Assembly: GCA_946183715.1 (NCBI GenBank)
Contig: CAMHDB010000033.1
Coordinates: 1 to 11,101 of the forward strand
Direction: 5' to 3'
Length of the DNA: 11,101 nucleotides
DNA from: an uncultured Oscillibacter sp.
Lineage (GTDB): Bacteria > Bacillota > Clostridia > Oscillospirales > Oscillospiraceae
Of this stretch, positions 1 through 5,291 are shown piece after piece. The notes beneath the pieces are model-generated. The model was not told the origin of the DNA. It ran no database searches and saw only the letters and a list, made by a program, of their open reading frames with translations. How positions within the stretch are numbered: position 1 is the first letter of the stretch; the number at the start of each line of letters is the position of its first letter. The position numbers and the translations under genes are program-made.

Positions 1-13
1 CGGAGGTTATCGC

Positions 14-244
14 ATGAAACTCTTTGTCACGATTCTGCAATTGATTTGCGGCCTGCTCGTCATTACGGTGGTACTGATGCAGTCGGGCAAGAGCGCGGGA
101 CTGTCGGGGGCTATCGGCGGCGTGGCCGACTCGTTCCTCTCCCGCAACAAGGCGCGTACTTGGGACGCGAAGCTCGCCCGCGCGACGAAATGGATTGGCG
201 CGGTGTTCCTGATTCTCACGCTCATTCTGCTGATTATCGGCTGA
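14..244 (+). CDS. secG: Preprotein translocase subunit SecG
   Basis: Small accessory subunit of the SecYEG protein-export channel in the cytoplasmic membrane. The 76-residue product has the usual SecG plan: a first hydrophobic helix at about residues 3-21, the conserved loop with QSGKSAGLSGAIGG at about 23-36 and a short polar stretch, then a second helix at about 59-75 ending the protein. Length and topology match Firmicute SecG. The ATG is preceded by GGAGG about 7 bases upstream, at the very start of the window, so its promoter lies outside. In many Firmicutes secG is followed by rnr and smpB; here it is followed by an unrelated small membrane protein. Confidence is high from the loop motif and the two-helix pattern. 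Confidence 0.95.
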   Translation: MKLFVTILQLICGLLVITVVLMQSGKSAGLSGAIGGVADSFLSRNKARTWDAKLARATKWIGAVFLILTLILLIIG

Positions 245-259
245 CCGCGGCGCGTTCTG

Positions 260-293
260 TCCCCGTCCCCGCTTCCGGAGACGGGGATGTTTT
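260..293 (+). terminator. Stem-loop with short T-run between secG and the next gene
   Basis: TCCCCGTC (260-267) can pair with GACGGGGA (280-287), an 8-bp GC-rich stem with a 12-base loop, followed by TGTTTTC. It lies 16 bases behind the secG stop and just before the ribosome binding site of the next gene. No separate promoter is visible in the 66-bp gap. It may therefore be a partial terminator that lowers expression of the downstream gene rather than a full stop. The T-run is short and interrupted. Confidence 0.5.
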
Positions 294-310
294 CAGAAAG
301 GAGAAACTAC

Positions 311-736
311 ATGAAAAAGAAAACGGTCGCGCTCATCGTTGTTTTGGCGCTGATTGTCGTCGCGGGCGTTTACGTCGCCGTGCGCCTGAAAAACCGTGGC
401 ACGGATATTATCGGCGTAACGACGCTGTACGACAGAAACACCGTCATCATGAACTCGAAAACCGGACAGGAATTTGTCAGCGGCAGGGGGACGCTCACCG
501 TCGGCGAGGGCGAACGCGTCCACATGGAGTACGATTTGAGCGCGGGGGCGCTTGACATTGCGTTCTTCGAGGGCGGGGACAACGCCCCCTTGGAGGAAGA
601 TATGTCGGAGGGCCTGTTCGGACAGGAGGGCGTGTCGGGCAAGGGCGCTCTGGACTTCGACGCCGCGCCCGGCTCCTATTCGGTTCAAATCGCAATCCAC
701 GACGCCGTAGGCAGGGCCGTCATAACCGCGAAATAA
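311..736 (+). CDS. Small membrane-anchored extracytoplasmic protein, unknown function
   Basis: 141 residues. An N-terminal KKK is followed by one hydrophobic segment at about residues 5-24 and no lipobox cysteine, so it is probably an uncleaved anchor or signal peptide with the rest outside the membrane. The remaining ~115 residues alternate hydrophobic and polar positions and read as a small beta-sandwich: a GTLTVGEGERVHMEYDLSAG stretch, then DIAFFEGG, and near the end GSYSVQIAIHDAVG. I do not recognise a named family. An upstream in-frame ATG at 287 was rejected, because AGAAAGGAG sits 6 bases before the ATG at 311 and the hydrophobic segment follows at once. It could be read through from secG past the stem-loop at 260-287. 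Confidence 0.8.
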   Translation: MKKKTVALIVVLALIVVAGVYVAVRLKNRGTDIIGVTTLYDRNTVIMNSKTGQEFVSGRGTLTVGEGERVHMEYDLSAGALDIAFFEGGDNAPLEEDMSEGLFGQEGVSGKGALDFDAAPGSYSVQIAIHDAVGRAVITAK

Positions 737-739
737 AGC

Positions 740-774
740 AACGGCACGGACGTTTCCCGCGTCCGCGCCGTTTT
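740..774. terminator. Bidirectional terminator between convergent genes
   Basis: AACGGC-A-CGGACG (740-752) pairs with CGTCCG-C-GCCGTT (760-772), a 12-bp stem with one A/C mismatch and a 7-base loop. On the plus strand it is followed by TTCATT. On the minus strand it is followed by GCTTTATTTC. It sits between the stop of the + gene (736) and the stop of the - deacetylase gene (774-776) and can serve both. Confidence 0.85.
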
Positions 775-1499
775 CATTCTCCCGCGCTCCGGTACGACAC
801 CCCCGCGCGCGGCGTGATACCGTTTTGTTGTAGCAGTTCCTCCACGGTCACGAACTGGTAGCCGTCCGCCGACAGCGCGTCCATGAGGCGCAGGGCGGCC
901 TCGACGGATGTCGGGTAGATATCGTGCAGGAGTACAATGCTCCCGGGCTGTACGGCGTCCGAGACGGCCCGCACGACTTTTTCCGTGTCGCGGCTCTCCC
1001 AGTCGCGGGGGTCTACCGACCACTTGACCACGGGCACCCCGACCAGTCTTTCGGCACCCTCCCGGAGAAAGCCGTAGGGCGGGCGCAGCCAGTATTCGCG
1101 CTCCCCGGCTATCGACTTTAGCAGGGCGTCGGTTTTGCCGATTTCCTGTGTCATTTCGTCGTCGGAGAGTTCGTCAAGGCGTCTGTGGCTCCACGTATGG
1201 TTTCCGATTTGGTGTCCCTCGTCGCGCATGCGCTCCACCAAGTCCCGCGCCTCGTCGATTTCCTGCCCCACAAGGAAGAATGTCCCTTTCGCGCCGCGCT
1301 CCCGGAGGCCGTCGAGAAGGCGGTCGGTACTCCCCCGGTGGGGGCCGTCGTCGAACGTGAACGCGACGAGCTTCGGCGAGGCGTCGACGGGAATCGCGGC
1401 GGCGTTCTGCGCCGGAATGCTACGCCCCCGGGGCTGTGCCGACAGTAACGCCGTCGCCAGCGCGACGAGGAAGAATAACAACAGAATCCGTTTCCACAT
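774..1499 (-). CDS. Secreted polysaccharide deacetylase (NodB/CE4 domain)
   Basis: 241 residues. A WKR-led hydrophobic signal or anchor (residues 2-21) precedes a full CE4 deacetylase domain that should act outside the membrane on N-acetylated glycans, by family most often peptidoglycan or chitin-like chains. The five family motifs are visible: TFDDGP (48-53, catalytic base and metal Asp), HTWSH (101-105, metal histidines), RPPYG (139-143), VDPRDW (162-167) and LLHD (190-193). All expected metal and catalytic residues are present, so it should be active. The frame is open up to 1604, but AAAGGA precedes the ATG at 1497-1499 and the signal peptide starts there. Substrate cannot be read from sequence; in spore formers, PdaA/PdaB-type enzymes are relatives. 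Confidence 0.92.
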   Translation of the reverse strand: MWKRILLLFFLVALATALLSAQPRGRSIPAQNAAAIPVDASPKLVAFTFDDGPHRGSTDRLLDGLRERGAKGTFFLVGQEIDEARDLVERMRDEGHQIGNHTWSHRRLDELSDDEMTQEIGKTDALLKSIAGEREYWLRPPYGFLREGAERLVGVPVVKWSVDPRDWESRDTEKVVRAVSDAVQPGSIVLLHDIYPTSVEAALRLMDALSADGYQFVTVEELLQQNGITPRAGVSYRSAGE

Positions 1500-1552
1500 A
1501 AGCGGGCCGTCCTTTCGGTTTTCGATAGTCTGCCCCGACTGCGCGAAATCAA

Positions 1553-1582
1553 ACCGGGAAGGAACACAAATTCCTCCCCGGT
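1553..1582 (-). terminator. Terminator-like hairpin in the leader of the deacetylase gene
   Basis: On the minus strand ACCGGGGAGGAA pairs with TTCCTTCCCGGT (12 positions, one C/A mismatch, 6-base loop), followed by TTGATTTC. It lies about 54 bases upstream of the deacetylase ATG, and there is no minus-strand gene further upstream whose end it could mark. It is either a leader attenuator or a block to antisense transcription toward or from the 6S region. No convincing minus-strand promoter was found. Confidence 0.45.
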
Positions 1583-1624
1583 GAATTGTTTTCAAATTGT
1601 TCATAAATTTTTTGTCGAAAGGGC

Positions 1625-1653
1625 TTGCATTTCTCCGCGCGGCGGTGTATACT
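1625..1653 (+). promoter_or_regulatory. Strong sigma-70/sigma-A promoter for the 6S RNA
   Basis: TTGCAT (1625-1630), a spacer of exactly 17 bases and TATACT (1648-1653). The stretch just upstream (about 1585-1615) is A/T-rich and could act as an UP element. Predicted transcription start is about 1659-1661, directly at the base of the closing stem of the structured RNA. It drives no plausible open reading frame, which fits a stable RNA. Confidence 0.85.
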
Positions 1654-1659
1654 ACGAAT

Positions 1660-1808
1660 CACAGAACACATAGAGCGGCAGCCTACGAAATGTGACCAGC
1701 ATTCCGTAAGCCTATATTGAGTGAAGCCTTTTTGATTCACGGGCACTCAACACACTGGAAGTAATTCCAGACCGCAGGGGGTATTATACCCGTTTTCGAT
1801 GTTCTTTT
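1660..1808 (+). ncRNA. ssrS: 6S RNA (RNA polymerase-binding regulator), probable
   Basis: 6S RNA mimics an open promoter and binds housekeeping RNA polymerase holoenzyme, lowering transcription in stationary phase. Seen here: a closing stem formed by the two ends, AGAACA (1663-1668) with TGTTCT (1800-1805) and AGAGCGG (1672-1678) with CCGTTTT (1790-1796). Then comes a large, mostly unpaired central region. A terminal stem pairs TTGAGTG (1717-1723) with CACTCAA (1744-1750). A small perfect hairpin with a GTAA loop lies in the 3' side of the bubble (CTGGAA 1755-1760, TTCCAG 1765-1770). The 5' bubble strand has AAGCCTATATT (1708-1718), which from memory resembles GAGCCGATATT of E. coli 6S RNA. 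Length (~150 nt) is slightly short for the family. TTTT at 1805-1808 may mark the 3' end. Another structured RNA class is possible but fits less well. Confidence 0.72.
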
Positions 1809-1970
1809 GCAAGTCCATTACCGTCTTTTTTCCTGTTTTCGAGTTCGGACAGCGGAAACTGGCGGGGTTTCATGGGTGGACTGTCGCGGGAGAGCGTCGG
1901 CGCGGGGACGGTATGCCCACGGGTACGCTTTTGAAATATGTCGGAGCGGAATTTGCTTTGATGGTTTCGG

Positions 1971-2002
1971 GCGGCGTTGAGTTTTCACTCGACGCCGCTT
2001 TT
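1971..2002 (+). terminator. Intrinsic terminator or attenuator upstream of the pilin gene
   Basis: GCGGCGTTGAG (1971-1981) pairs with CTCGACGCCGC (1988-1998), 11 bp with one G-T pair and a 6-base loop, followed by TTTTGTGTG. It lies about 165 bases behind the predicted end of the 6S RNA and 90 bases before the pilin ATG. It may stop read-through from the strong 6S promoter, or act as an attenuator in a long pilin leader. Positions 1810-1970 contain no ORF I would accept and no riboswitch I recognise. Confidence 0.65.
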
Positions 2003-2022
2003 GTGTGTTCTGGCAGAGCCGC

Positions 2023-2054
2023 CGAAAGGGGGATTGTGACGTTGTCCCCTTTCG
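2023..2054 (+). promoter_or_regulatory. Leader hairpin upstream of the pilin gene
   Basis: CGAAAGGGG (2023-2031) pairs perfectly with CCCCTTTCG (2046-2054), a 9-bp stem with a 14-base loop and no T-run behind it. It lies 38 bases before the pilin start codon. Its role is not known; mRNA stability or control of translation are the simple guesses. Confidence 0.45.
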
Positions 2055-2063
2055 TGCCGGCCC

Positions 2064-2092
2064 TGTCAGAATATGACAAGGAGGAACTGTCA
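2064..2092 (+). promoter_or_regulatory. Alternating TGTCA/TGACA/TGTCA elements around the pilin ribosome binding site
   Basis: TGTCA (2064-2068), TGACA (2074-2078) and TGTCA (2088-2092) follow one another. The middle element can pair with the first, leaving AAGGAGG free, or with the third, which places the AAGGAGG (2078-2084) in the loop and ends right at the ATG. The stems are only 5 bp, so this is a suggestion of a translation switch, not a demonstrated one. Confidence 0.3.
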
Positions 2093-2596
2093 ATGAAAAA
2101 ACTGCATACGAAAGCGGGCTTTACGCTCGCGGAACTGCTCATCGTCGTGGCCATTATCGCGATTCTGATTGCGATTGGCATTCCGGTCTTTTCCACGGCT
2201 ATGGAACGTTCGCGGGAGACGGTGGATCTTGCCAACATCCGCGCCGCTTACGCCGAGTTCCAGTCCGGACAACTCACCAGTAGCGGTATCAAGGGAGGCG
2301 TGTACAAAATCGACTTCAAACAGACGGACGGCTCTGGCTGGTTGGTTGATACTAACGGGCTGAAGAATCTCTTGTCTGATGATAGCACGCTCGATACCCC
2401 TAAAACTGCGGGAAGCGATGAAAATGCTGTGAAATTCACTGTCAGCGGTACAGGCAAGCCGAAACTGGAATTTGTTAAATACAAAGAAACCGGCGAGGCC
2501 GCTACTACTATTGTTCTCTCGGATGCGGGCACCAAAAACGCTACAACAGGTTATTATGGGTTCGACGAAAAGTCCACCTATTTCCTGTATGAGTAA
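2093..2596 (+). CDS. Type IV pilin-like prepilin (N-methylation/class III signal)
   Basis: 167 residues. The N-terminus has a short basic leader ending in KAG, then FTLAELLIVVAIIAILIAIG. This is a canonical prepilin peptidase site: cleavage after Gly9, Phe10 methylated, Glu14 as the Glu5 of the mature protein, followed by the hydrophobic assembly helix to about residue 31. The rest is a globular domain with many T, S, K and D residues that I cannot assign. AAGGAGG lies 8 bases before the ATG, which decides the start, although the same frame is open back to 1799. No pilus ATPase, platform protein or prepilin peptidase gene is in the window, so its assembly partners must be elsewhere. The C-terminal half is clearly poorer in GC (about 47% over 2341-2580 by hand count) than the first third. 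It could be a minor pilin, a competence pseudopilin or a major subunit. Confidence 0.9.
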   Translation: MKKLHTKAGFTLAELLIVVAIIAILIAIGIPVFSTAMERSRETVDLANIRAAYAEFQSGQLTSSGIKGGVYKIDFKQTDGSGWLVDTNGLKNLLSDDSTLDTPKTAGSDENAVKFTVSGTGKPKLEFVKYKETGEAATTIVLSDAGTKNATTGYYGFDEKSTYFLYE

Positions 2597-2616
2597 ATCA
2601 GATATCCAGCCTAACT

Positions 2617-2681
2617 TTAGCGTGTAATATAACGCGCTAACCTACACGCCGATTCCGTTCCTATGGGGTCGGCGTGTTGCT
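2617..2681 (+). terminator. Tandem hairpins ending the pilin transcript
   Basis: The first stem pairs TTAGCGTG (2617-2624) with CGCGCTAA (2633-2640), 8 bp with one G-T pair. The second is stronger: ACACGCCGATTCC (2644-2656) pairs with GGGGTCGGCGTGT (2665-2677), 13 bp including two G-T pairs and an 8-base loop, followed by TGCTTTCCTT. The poor T-run makes the second a less than ideal intrinsic terminator. Its position right behind the pilin stop and before the next promoter supports the call. Confidence 0.7.
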
Positions 2682-2719
2682 TTCCTTGCACATGAATTGA
2701 AAAGAAACACAAACCCCAC

Positions 2720-2748
2720 TTGTATTTCCTGCGCGGATGTGCTACACT
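2720..2748 (+). promoter_or_regulatory. Sigma-70/sigma-A promoter for the 2771-3346 operon
   Basis: TTGTAT (2720-2725), a 17-base spacer and TACACT (2743-2748). Transcription would start near 2755, about 15 bases before the first ATG, giving a very short leader that just contains the ribosome binding site. Confidence 0.75.
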
Positions 2749-2770
2749 GTCGGCGGAAAGAAGGGGTAGC

Positions 2771-3016
2771 ATGGACGACAGAGGGAAAAAGAAAATGGGC
2801 GCGTGGCTGTCGGCGATTGTCGCGGCGGTACTCTTAGGCGGATACGGGCTGTTCGTACTCGTCGCAATGGCGCTGGAGCCGGATTTGTTCTTAGTGCTCC
2901 CGCTGTTGCTGTGGGTACTGGTTCCGCTGTTGGCGGTCGTGGCGGTGTTCGCGGCCCTCTGGCTGAGACTGCGCGAAATCGACGGCGGCGAGGAAGACGA
3001 GGCCTCAAAATACTGA
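2771..3016 (+). CDS. Small two-helix membrane protein, unknown function
   Basis: 81 residues: a charged N-terminus (DDRGKKK), a hydrophobic segment at about residues 10-34, a short break containing EPD, a second hydrophobic segment at about 38-64, and an acidic tail (EIDGGEEDE). This predicts two membrane helices with both ends on the cytoplasmic side. I do not recognise a family. The frame is open upstream to 2720, but that would run through the promoter; AAGAAGGGG before the ATG at 2771 sets the start. It precedes the YbjQ-like gene by 15 bases and is very probably cotranscribed with it. Confidence 0.78.
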   Translation: MDDRGKKKMGAWLSAIVAAVLLGGYGLFVLVAMALEPDLFLVLPLLLWVLVPLLAVVAVFAALWLRLREIDGGEEDEASKY

Positions 3017-3031
3017 CAGGGGGAAAGAGAA

Positions 3032-3346
3032 ATGCTGTTGCTGAACATTGACTACGTACCCGGGCGGGAAATCGCGGAAGCGCTGGGAATCGTGAAGGGT
3101 ACGACGGTACAGAGCAAGAACTTCGGACGGGATTTCATGGCGGGCATGAAGACGTTAGTCGGCGGGGAAATCGTCGGCTATACGGAAATGCTCACCGAGG
3201 CCCGGCAGATTGCCACGAAACGCATGGTGGACGAGGCCGAGCGCCTCAACGCCGACGCCGTGGTGAATGTCCGGTTCAGTTCGTCGAGTATCATGCAGGG
3301 CGCGGCGGAAGTCGTGGCCTACGGCACGGCGGTCAGACTGGCGTAA
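3032..3346 (+). CDS. YbjQ/UPF0145 family protein (putative heavy-metal-binding fold)
   Basis: 104 residues, the usual length for this family. Recognisable features are the opening segment with YVPGREIAEALGIVKG, followed by the long middle helix region (GGEIVGYTEMLTEAR, about residues 49-63), the ADAVVNVRFSSSSI strand region, and the ending with VAYGTAV. YbjQ proteins form a small beta/alpha fold that assembles into pentamers. Some databases name it a heavy-metal-binding domain, but no cysteine or histidine cluster is visible here, so I do not claim metal binding. The start has GGGGGAAAG just upstream. Second gene of a two-gene operon with the small membrane protein, which may link the soluble protein to the membrane. 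Confidence 0.88.
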   Translation: MLLLNIDYVPGREIAEALGIVKGTTVQSKNFGRDFMAGMKTLVGGEIVGYTEMLTEARQIATKRMVDEAERLNADAVVNVRFSSSSIMQGAAEVVAYGTAVRLA

Positions 3347-3356
3347 AACGTAAAAG

Positions 3357-3388
3357 GCACCCCGGCGGGAGACCGTCGGGGCGCTTTT
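3357..3388. terminator. Bidirectional intrinsic terminator between convergent operons
   Basis: Stem 3357-3368 with 3373-3384 around a GAGA loop: nine continuous pairs (one G-T), one A/C mismatch, then two more pairs. It is followed by TTTT on the plus strand (3385-3388) and by CTTTTAC on the minus strand. It ends the YbjQ operon (stop 3346) and the five-gene minus-strand operon (stop 3393). Confidence 0.92.
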
Positions 3389-3392
3389 GCCG

Positions 3393-4250
3393 TTACAGGC
3401 ATTGCAGATATTTTCCGTAAAGCGTTTTGCCGAGTTCGCGGCCCATTTCGTGAACCTGTTCGCGGGGAATCCAGCCCTCCGCGAGCGCGAGTTCCTCCAG
3501 ACAGCCGATATACCGCCCCGTGTGCTCCTGCAATTCCTTGATAGTCTGCGCGGCTTCCAGCAGACTGTCGGCGGTTCCGGCGTCGAGCCACGTAAAGCCC
3601 TTCTCCAACGGGATGACCTGTAGCTGTCCGCGCCGGAGGTACTCCAAATTCACGTCCGTGATTTCGAGTTCCCCGCGCGCCGACGGTTTCAGGCCGTGCG
3701 CGATTTCCATAGCCTGCTGGTCGTAGAAGTACAGCCCCGGTATGATATAGTTGCTCTTGGGGTGCTTGGGCTTCTCTTCGATGGAAATCGCCCGTCCGGT
3801 CTCGTCGAACTCCACGACGCCGAACGGCGACGGGTTCTCGACCCAGTAGCCGAACACCGTCGCGCCCGTATTGCTTTGTGCGGCCCGTTTGAGGGTGCGT
3901 TCCAGCGTGAGGGCGTGGAAAATGTTGTCGCCGAGCACGAGGCAGACTTGGTCTCCGCGCGCGAAACTCTCCGCAATCAGCAGGGCGTCGGCAATTCCGC
4001 GCGCGACGGTCTGCACCGTGTAGTAGATATTCAGGCCGAATTGATGGCCGTTGCCCAGAAGGGCGGTAAAGGCGGCCTCCTCTCCGGGCGGGACGATGAC
4101 GAGAATATCGGAAATGCCCGCCTGCATGAGTACGGCGAGCGGGTAGTAAATCAGGGGCTTATCGTAGACGGGGAGCAGGGGCTTGCAGACGGGTTTCGTC
4201 ATGGGATACAGCCGGGTACCCTTTCCGGCGGCGAGTACGATTCCTTTCAT
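3393..4250 (-). CDS. rmlA: Glucose-1-phosphate thymidylyltransferase (RmlA family)
   Basis: Makes dTDP-glucose from glucose 1-phosphate and dTTP, the first step toward dTDP-rhamnose and related surface sugars; cytoplasmic. 285 residues, close to the family's usual ~290. Motifs: GKGTRLYP nucleotide-binding loop (9-16), LLPVYDKP (25-32), LGDNIF with the metal Asp (106-111), GVVEFD (144-149), EEKP (158-161), KSNYIIPGLYFYD (165-177), GELEITDV (193-200) and WLDAGT (221-226). The loop reads AAGKGTRL and KPLLP rather than GGSGTRL and KQLLP of the best-studied enzymes. I recall this variant in other Clostridia, and it leaves some doubt over dTTP versus UTP preference. No rmlB, C or D genes are in the window. 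The ribosome binding site AGGAGG lies 12 bases upstream, rather far. Last gene of the operon. Confidence 0.9.
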   Translation of the reverse strand: MKGIVLAAGKGTRLYPMTKPVCKPLLPVYDKPLIYYPLAVLMQAGISDILVIVPPGEEAAFTALLGNGHQFGLNIYYTVQTVARGIADALLIAESFARGDQVCLVLGDNIFHALTLERTLKRAAQSNTGATVFGYWVENPSPFGVVEFDETGRAISIEEKPKHPKSNYIIPGLYFYDQQAMEIAHGLKPSARGELEITDVNLEYLRRGQLQVIPLEKGFTWLDAGTADSLLEAAQTIKELQEHTGRYIGCLEELALAEGWIPREQVHEMGRELGKTLYGKYLQCL

Positions 4251-4280
4251 ATTGGGGCCTGTCCTCCTGTGTGGATGGAT

Positions 4281-4769
4281 TTACCCGAACATCGCGGCGA
4301 GGGAGCTTGTCAGGAGCGTGACAATGAACCCGGCGACGACCAGTCCGGAGAAGATGGAGAAGAACGCGTTCTTCAGGCGCATATTGAGAAACGCGGCGAC
4401 AAGTGCGCCCGTCCAGCCGCCCGTACCGGGCAGGGGGAGCGCCACGAACAGGAACAGTCCGAAATAGCGGTACTTCAGCACCGTGCGGCCCTTGAGATGG
4501 GCCTTCCGTTCGAGACTGTCGATGAAGTTTCCGAGGCGCGGGAACGCGGCGCGCAACCACTGGAAAATCCGGCGGATATAGACGATAATCAGCGGGACGG
4601 GAATCATATTGCCGAGGACGCACACGGCCCACGCTTTGAGCGGGTGTAAGCCGAGGCCGACGCCGAAGGGGATTCCGCCCCGCAGTTCGAGCACGGGAAT
4701 CATGGAGACCAACGCCGCCGCAATCAGTTTTCCGGATTCCGTGCTTTCCAAAGACGGGAGATACTCCAC
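4281..4769 (-). CDS. COG2426 small multidrug-export-like membrane protein
   Basis: 162 residues, integral membrane protein. It matches the family annotated as putative small multidrug export protein (Pfam Sm_multidrug_ex, COG2426). Visible features are ELRGGIPFGVGLG near the N-terminus (28-40), a loop with charged helix (about 66-101) and PLPGTGGWTG (112-121), followed by hydrophobic segments to the end. The paired G-rich motifs resemble those of DedA/SNARE-associated membrane proteins, which fits a transporter with two re-entrant loops. True substrate unknown; drug export is only a database label. The start is GTG (4767-4769), chosen because AAGAGGTG lies about 8 bases upstream and no ATG fits. 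Fourth gene of the operon, 37 bases behind the VanZ-like gene. Confidence 0.85.
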   Translation of the reverse strand: MEYLPSLESTESGKLIAAALVSMIPVLELRGGIPFGVGLGLHPLKAWAVCVLGNMIPVPLIIVYIRRIFQWLRAAFPRLGNFIDSLERKAHLKGRTVLKYRYFGLFLFVALPLPGTGGWTGALVAAFLNMRLKNAFFSIFSGLVVAGFIVTLLTSSLAAMFG

Positions 4770-4806
4770 GATGGTTTCACCTCTTGGTAGTTCTTTTGTG
4801 CGAAAT

Positions 4807-5277
4807 TCAGGCGGAGGCGGGGCGCGCTTTCCCCGTCAGGTAGAACAGGCAGGAGACCAACGTACAGCCGACCGCCACGCCGCAGGTATCCAGAAGCACG
4901 TCGGCGACGCTTGGCGCGCGTCCCGCCGAGAAATGCTGGTGGAACTCGTCGAGCGCCGCGCAAAGCATACCCGTTACGACGACGCCCGGCACGGCGGGGA
5001 ACCGCCGCTGGTAGGTGGACAGTCCGCGCAGTCCACAGCCTAGGACGCAGTACAGGGTAAAGTGTGCGAGCTTGCGGAGGACGTGGTGCAGAAACGGGAT
5101 TCCCAGCGCGGAGAGCGGCGGGAAGGCGGACAGGATACAGTGCAAAATCAGCAGGCTGAGCGAGCCGGATGTTTCGGCGTCCTGCGAGGAAAAGACGAAC
5201 GTGGACAGAAGCGGGAACGCCGTCATAGCGACCCACAGCGCCAGCGGCGGGGCATTGCGTACCGGGGAACTTTTCAA
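4807..5277 (-). CDS. VanZ-like family membrane protein
   Basis: 156 residues with about four membrane segments. VanZ-family signatures are present: FSSQ after the first helix (29-32), RKLAHF (68-73), then DEFHQHFSAGR (110-120) and DVLLDTCGVAVG (126-137). VanZ itself gives low-level teicoplanin resistance, but most relatives, often found in cell-envelope operons, have no proven role. Nothing here shows glycopeptide resistance. The start is TTG (5275-5277), the only start in reach of a perfect AGGAGG seven bases upstream. It lies 14 bases behind glmM and is third in the operon. Confidence 0.88.
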   Translation of the reverse strand: MKSSPVRNAPPLALWVAMTAFPLLSTFVFSSQDAETSGSLSLLILHCILSAFPPLSALGIPFLHHVLRKLAHFTLYCVLGCGLRGLSTYQRRFPAVPGVVVTGMLCAALDEFHQHFSAGRAPSVADVLLDTCGVAVGCTLVSCLFYLTGKARPASA

Positions 5278-5291
5278 AGAAACGCCTCCTG

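Noticed and set aside
1500..1604. N-terminal extension of the deacetylase to 1604
   Set aside because: It places the signal peptide in the middle of the protein, contains the leader hairpin, and the ATG at 1604 has no Shine-Dalgarno sequence.
1799..2092. In-frame open extension upstream of the pilin start (start codon at 1799)
   Set aside because: It overlaps the 3' end of the structured RNA and a terminator hairpin, has no ribosome binding site at 1799, and would bury the prepilin signal inside the protein.
1810..2092. c-di-GMP (GEMM) riboswitch before the pilin gene
   Set aside because: The conserved core segments I know for class I and the related cGAMP type are not present in this leader.
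3696..4649. 317-residue plus-strand open frame
   Set aside because: It is antisense to rmlA and the COG2426 gene, both of which have clear family motifs; long open antisense frames are expected in GC-rich DNA.
4807..5277. Glycopeptide resistance gene vanZ
   Set aside because: Only the family motif is present; no vanA/vanB-type ligase, vanX, vanH or regulator genes are around, so a resistance label is not supported.
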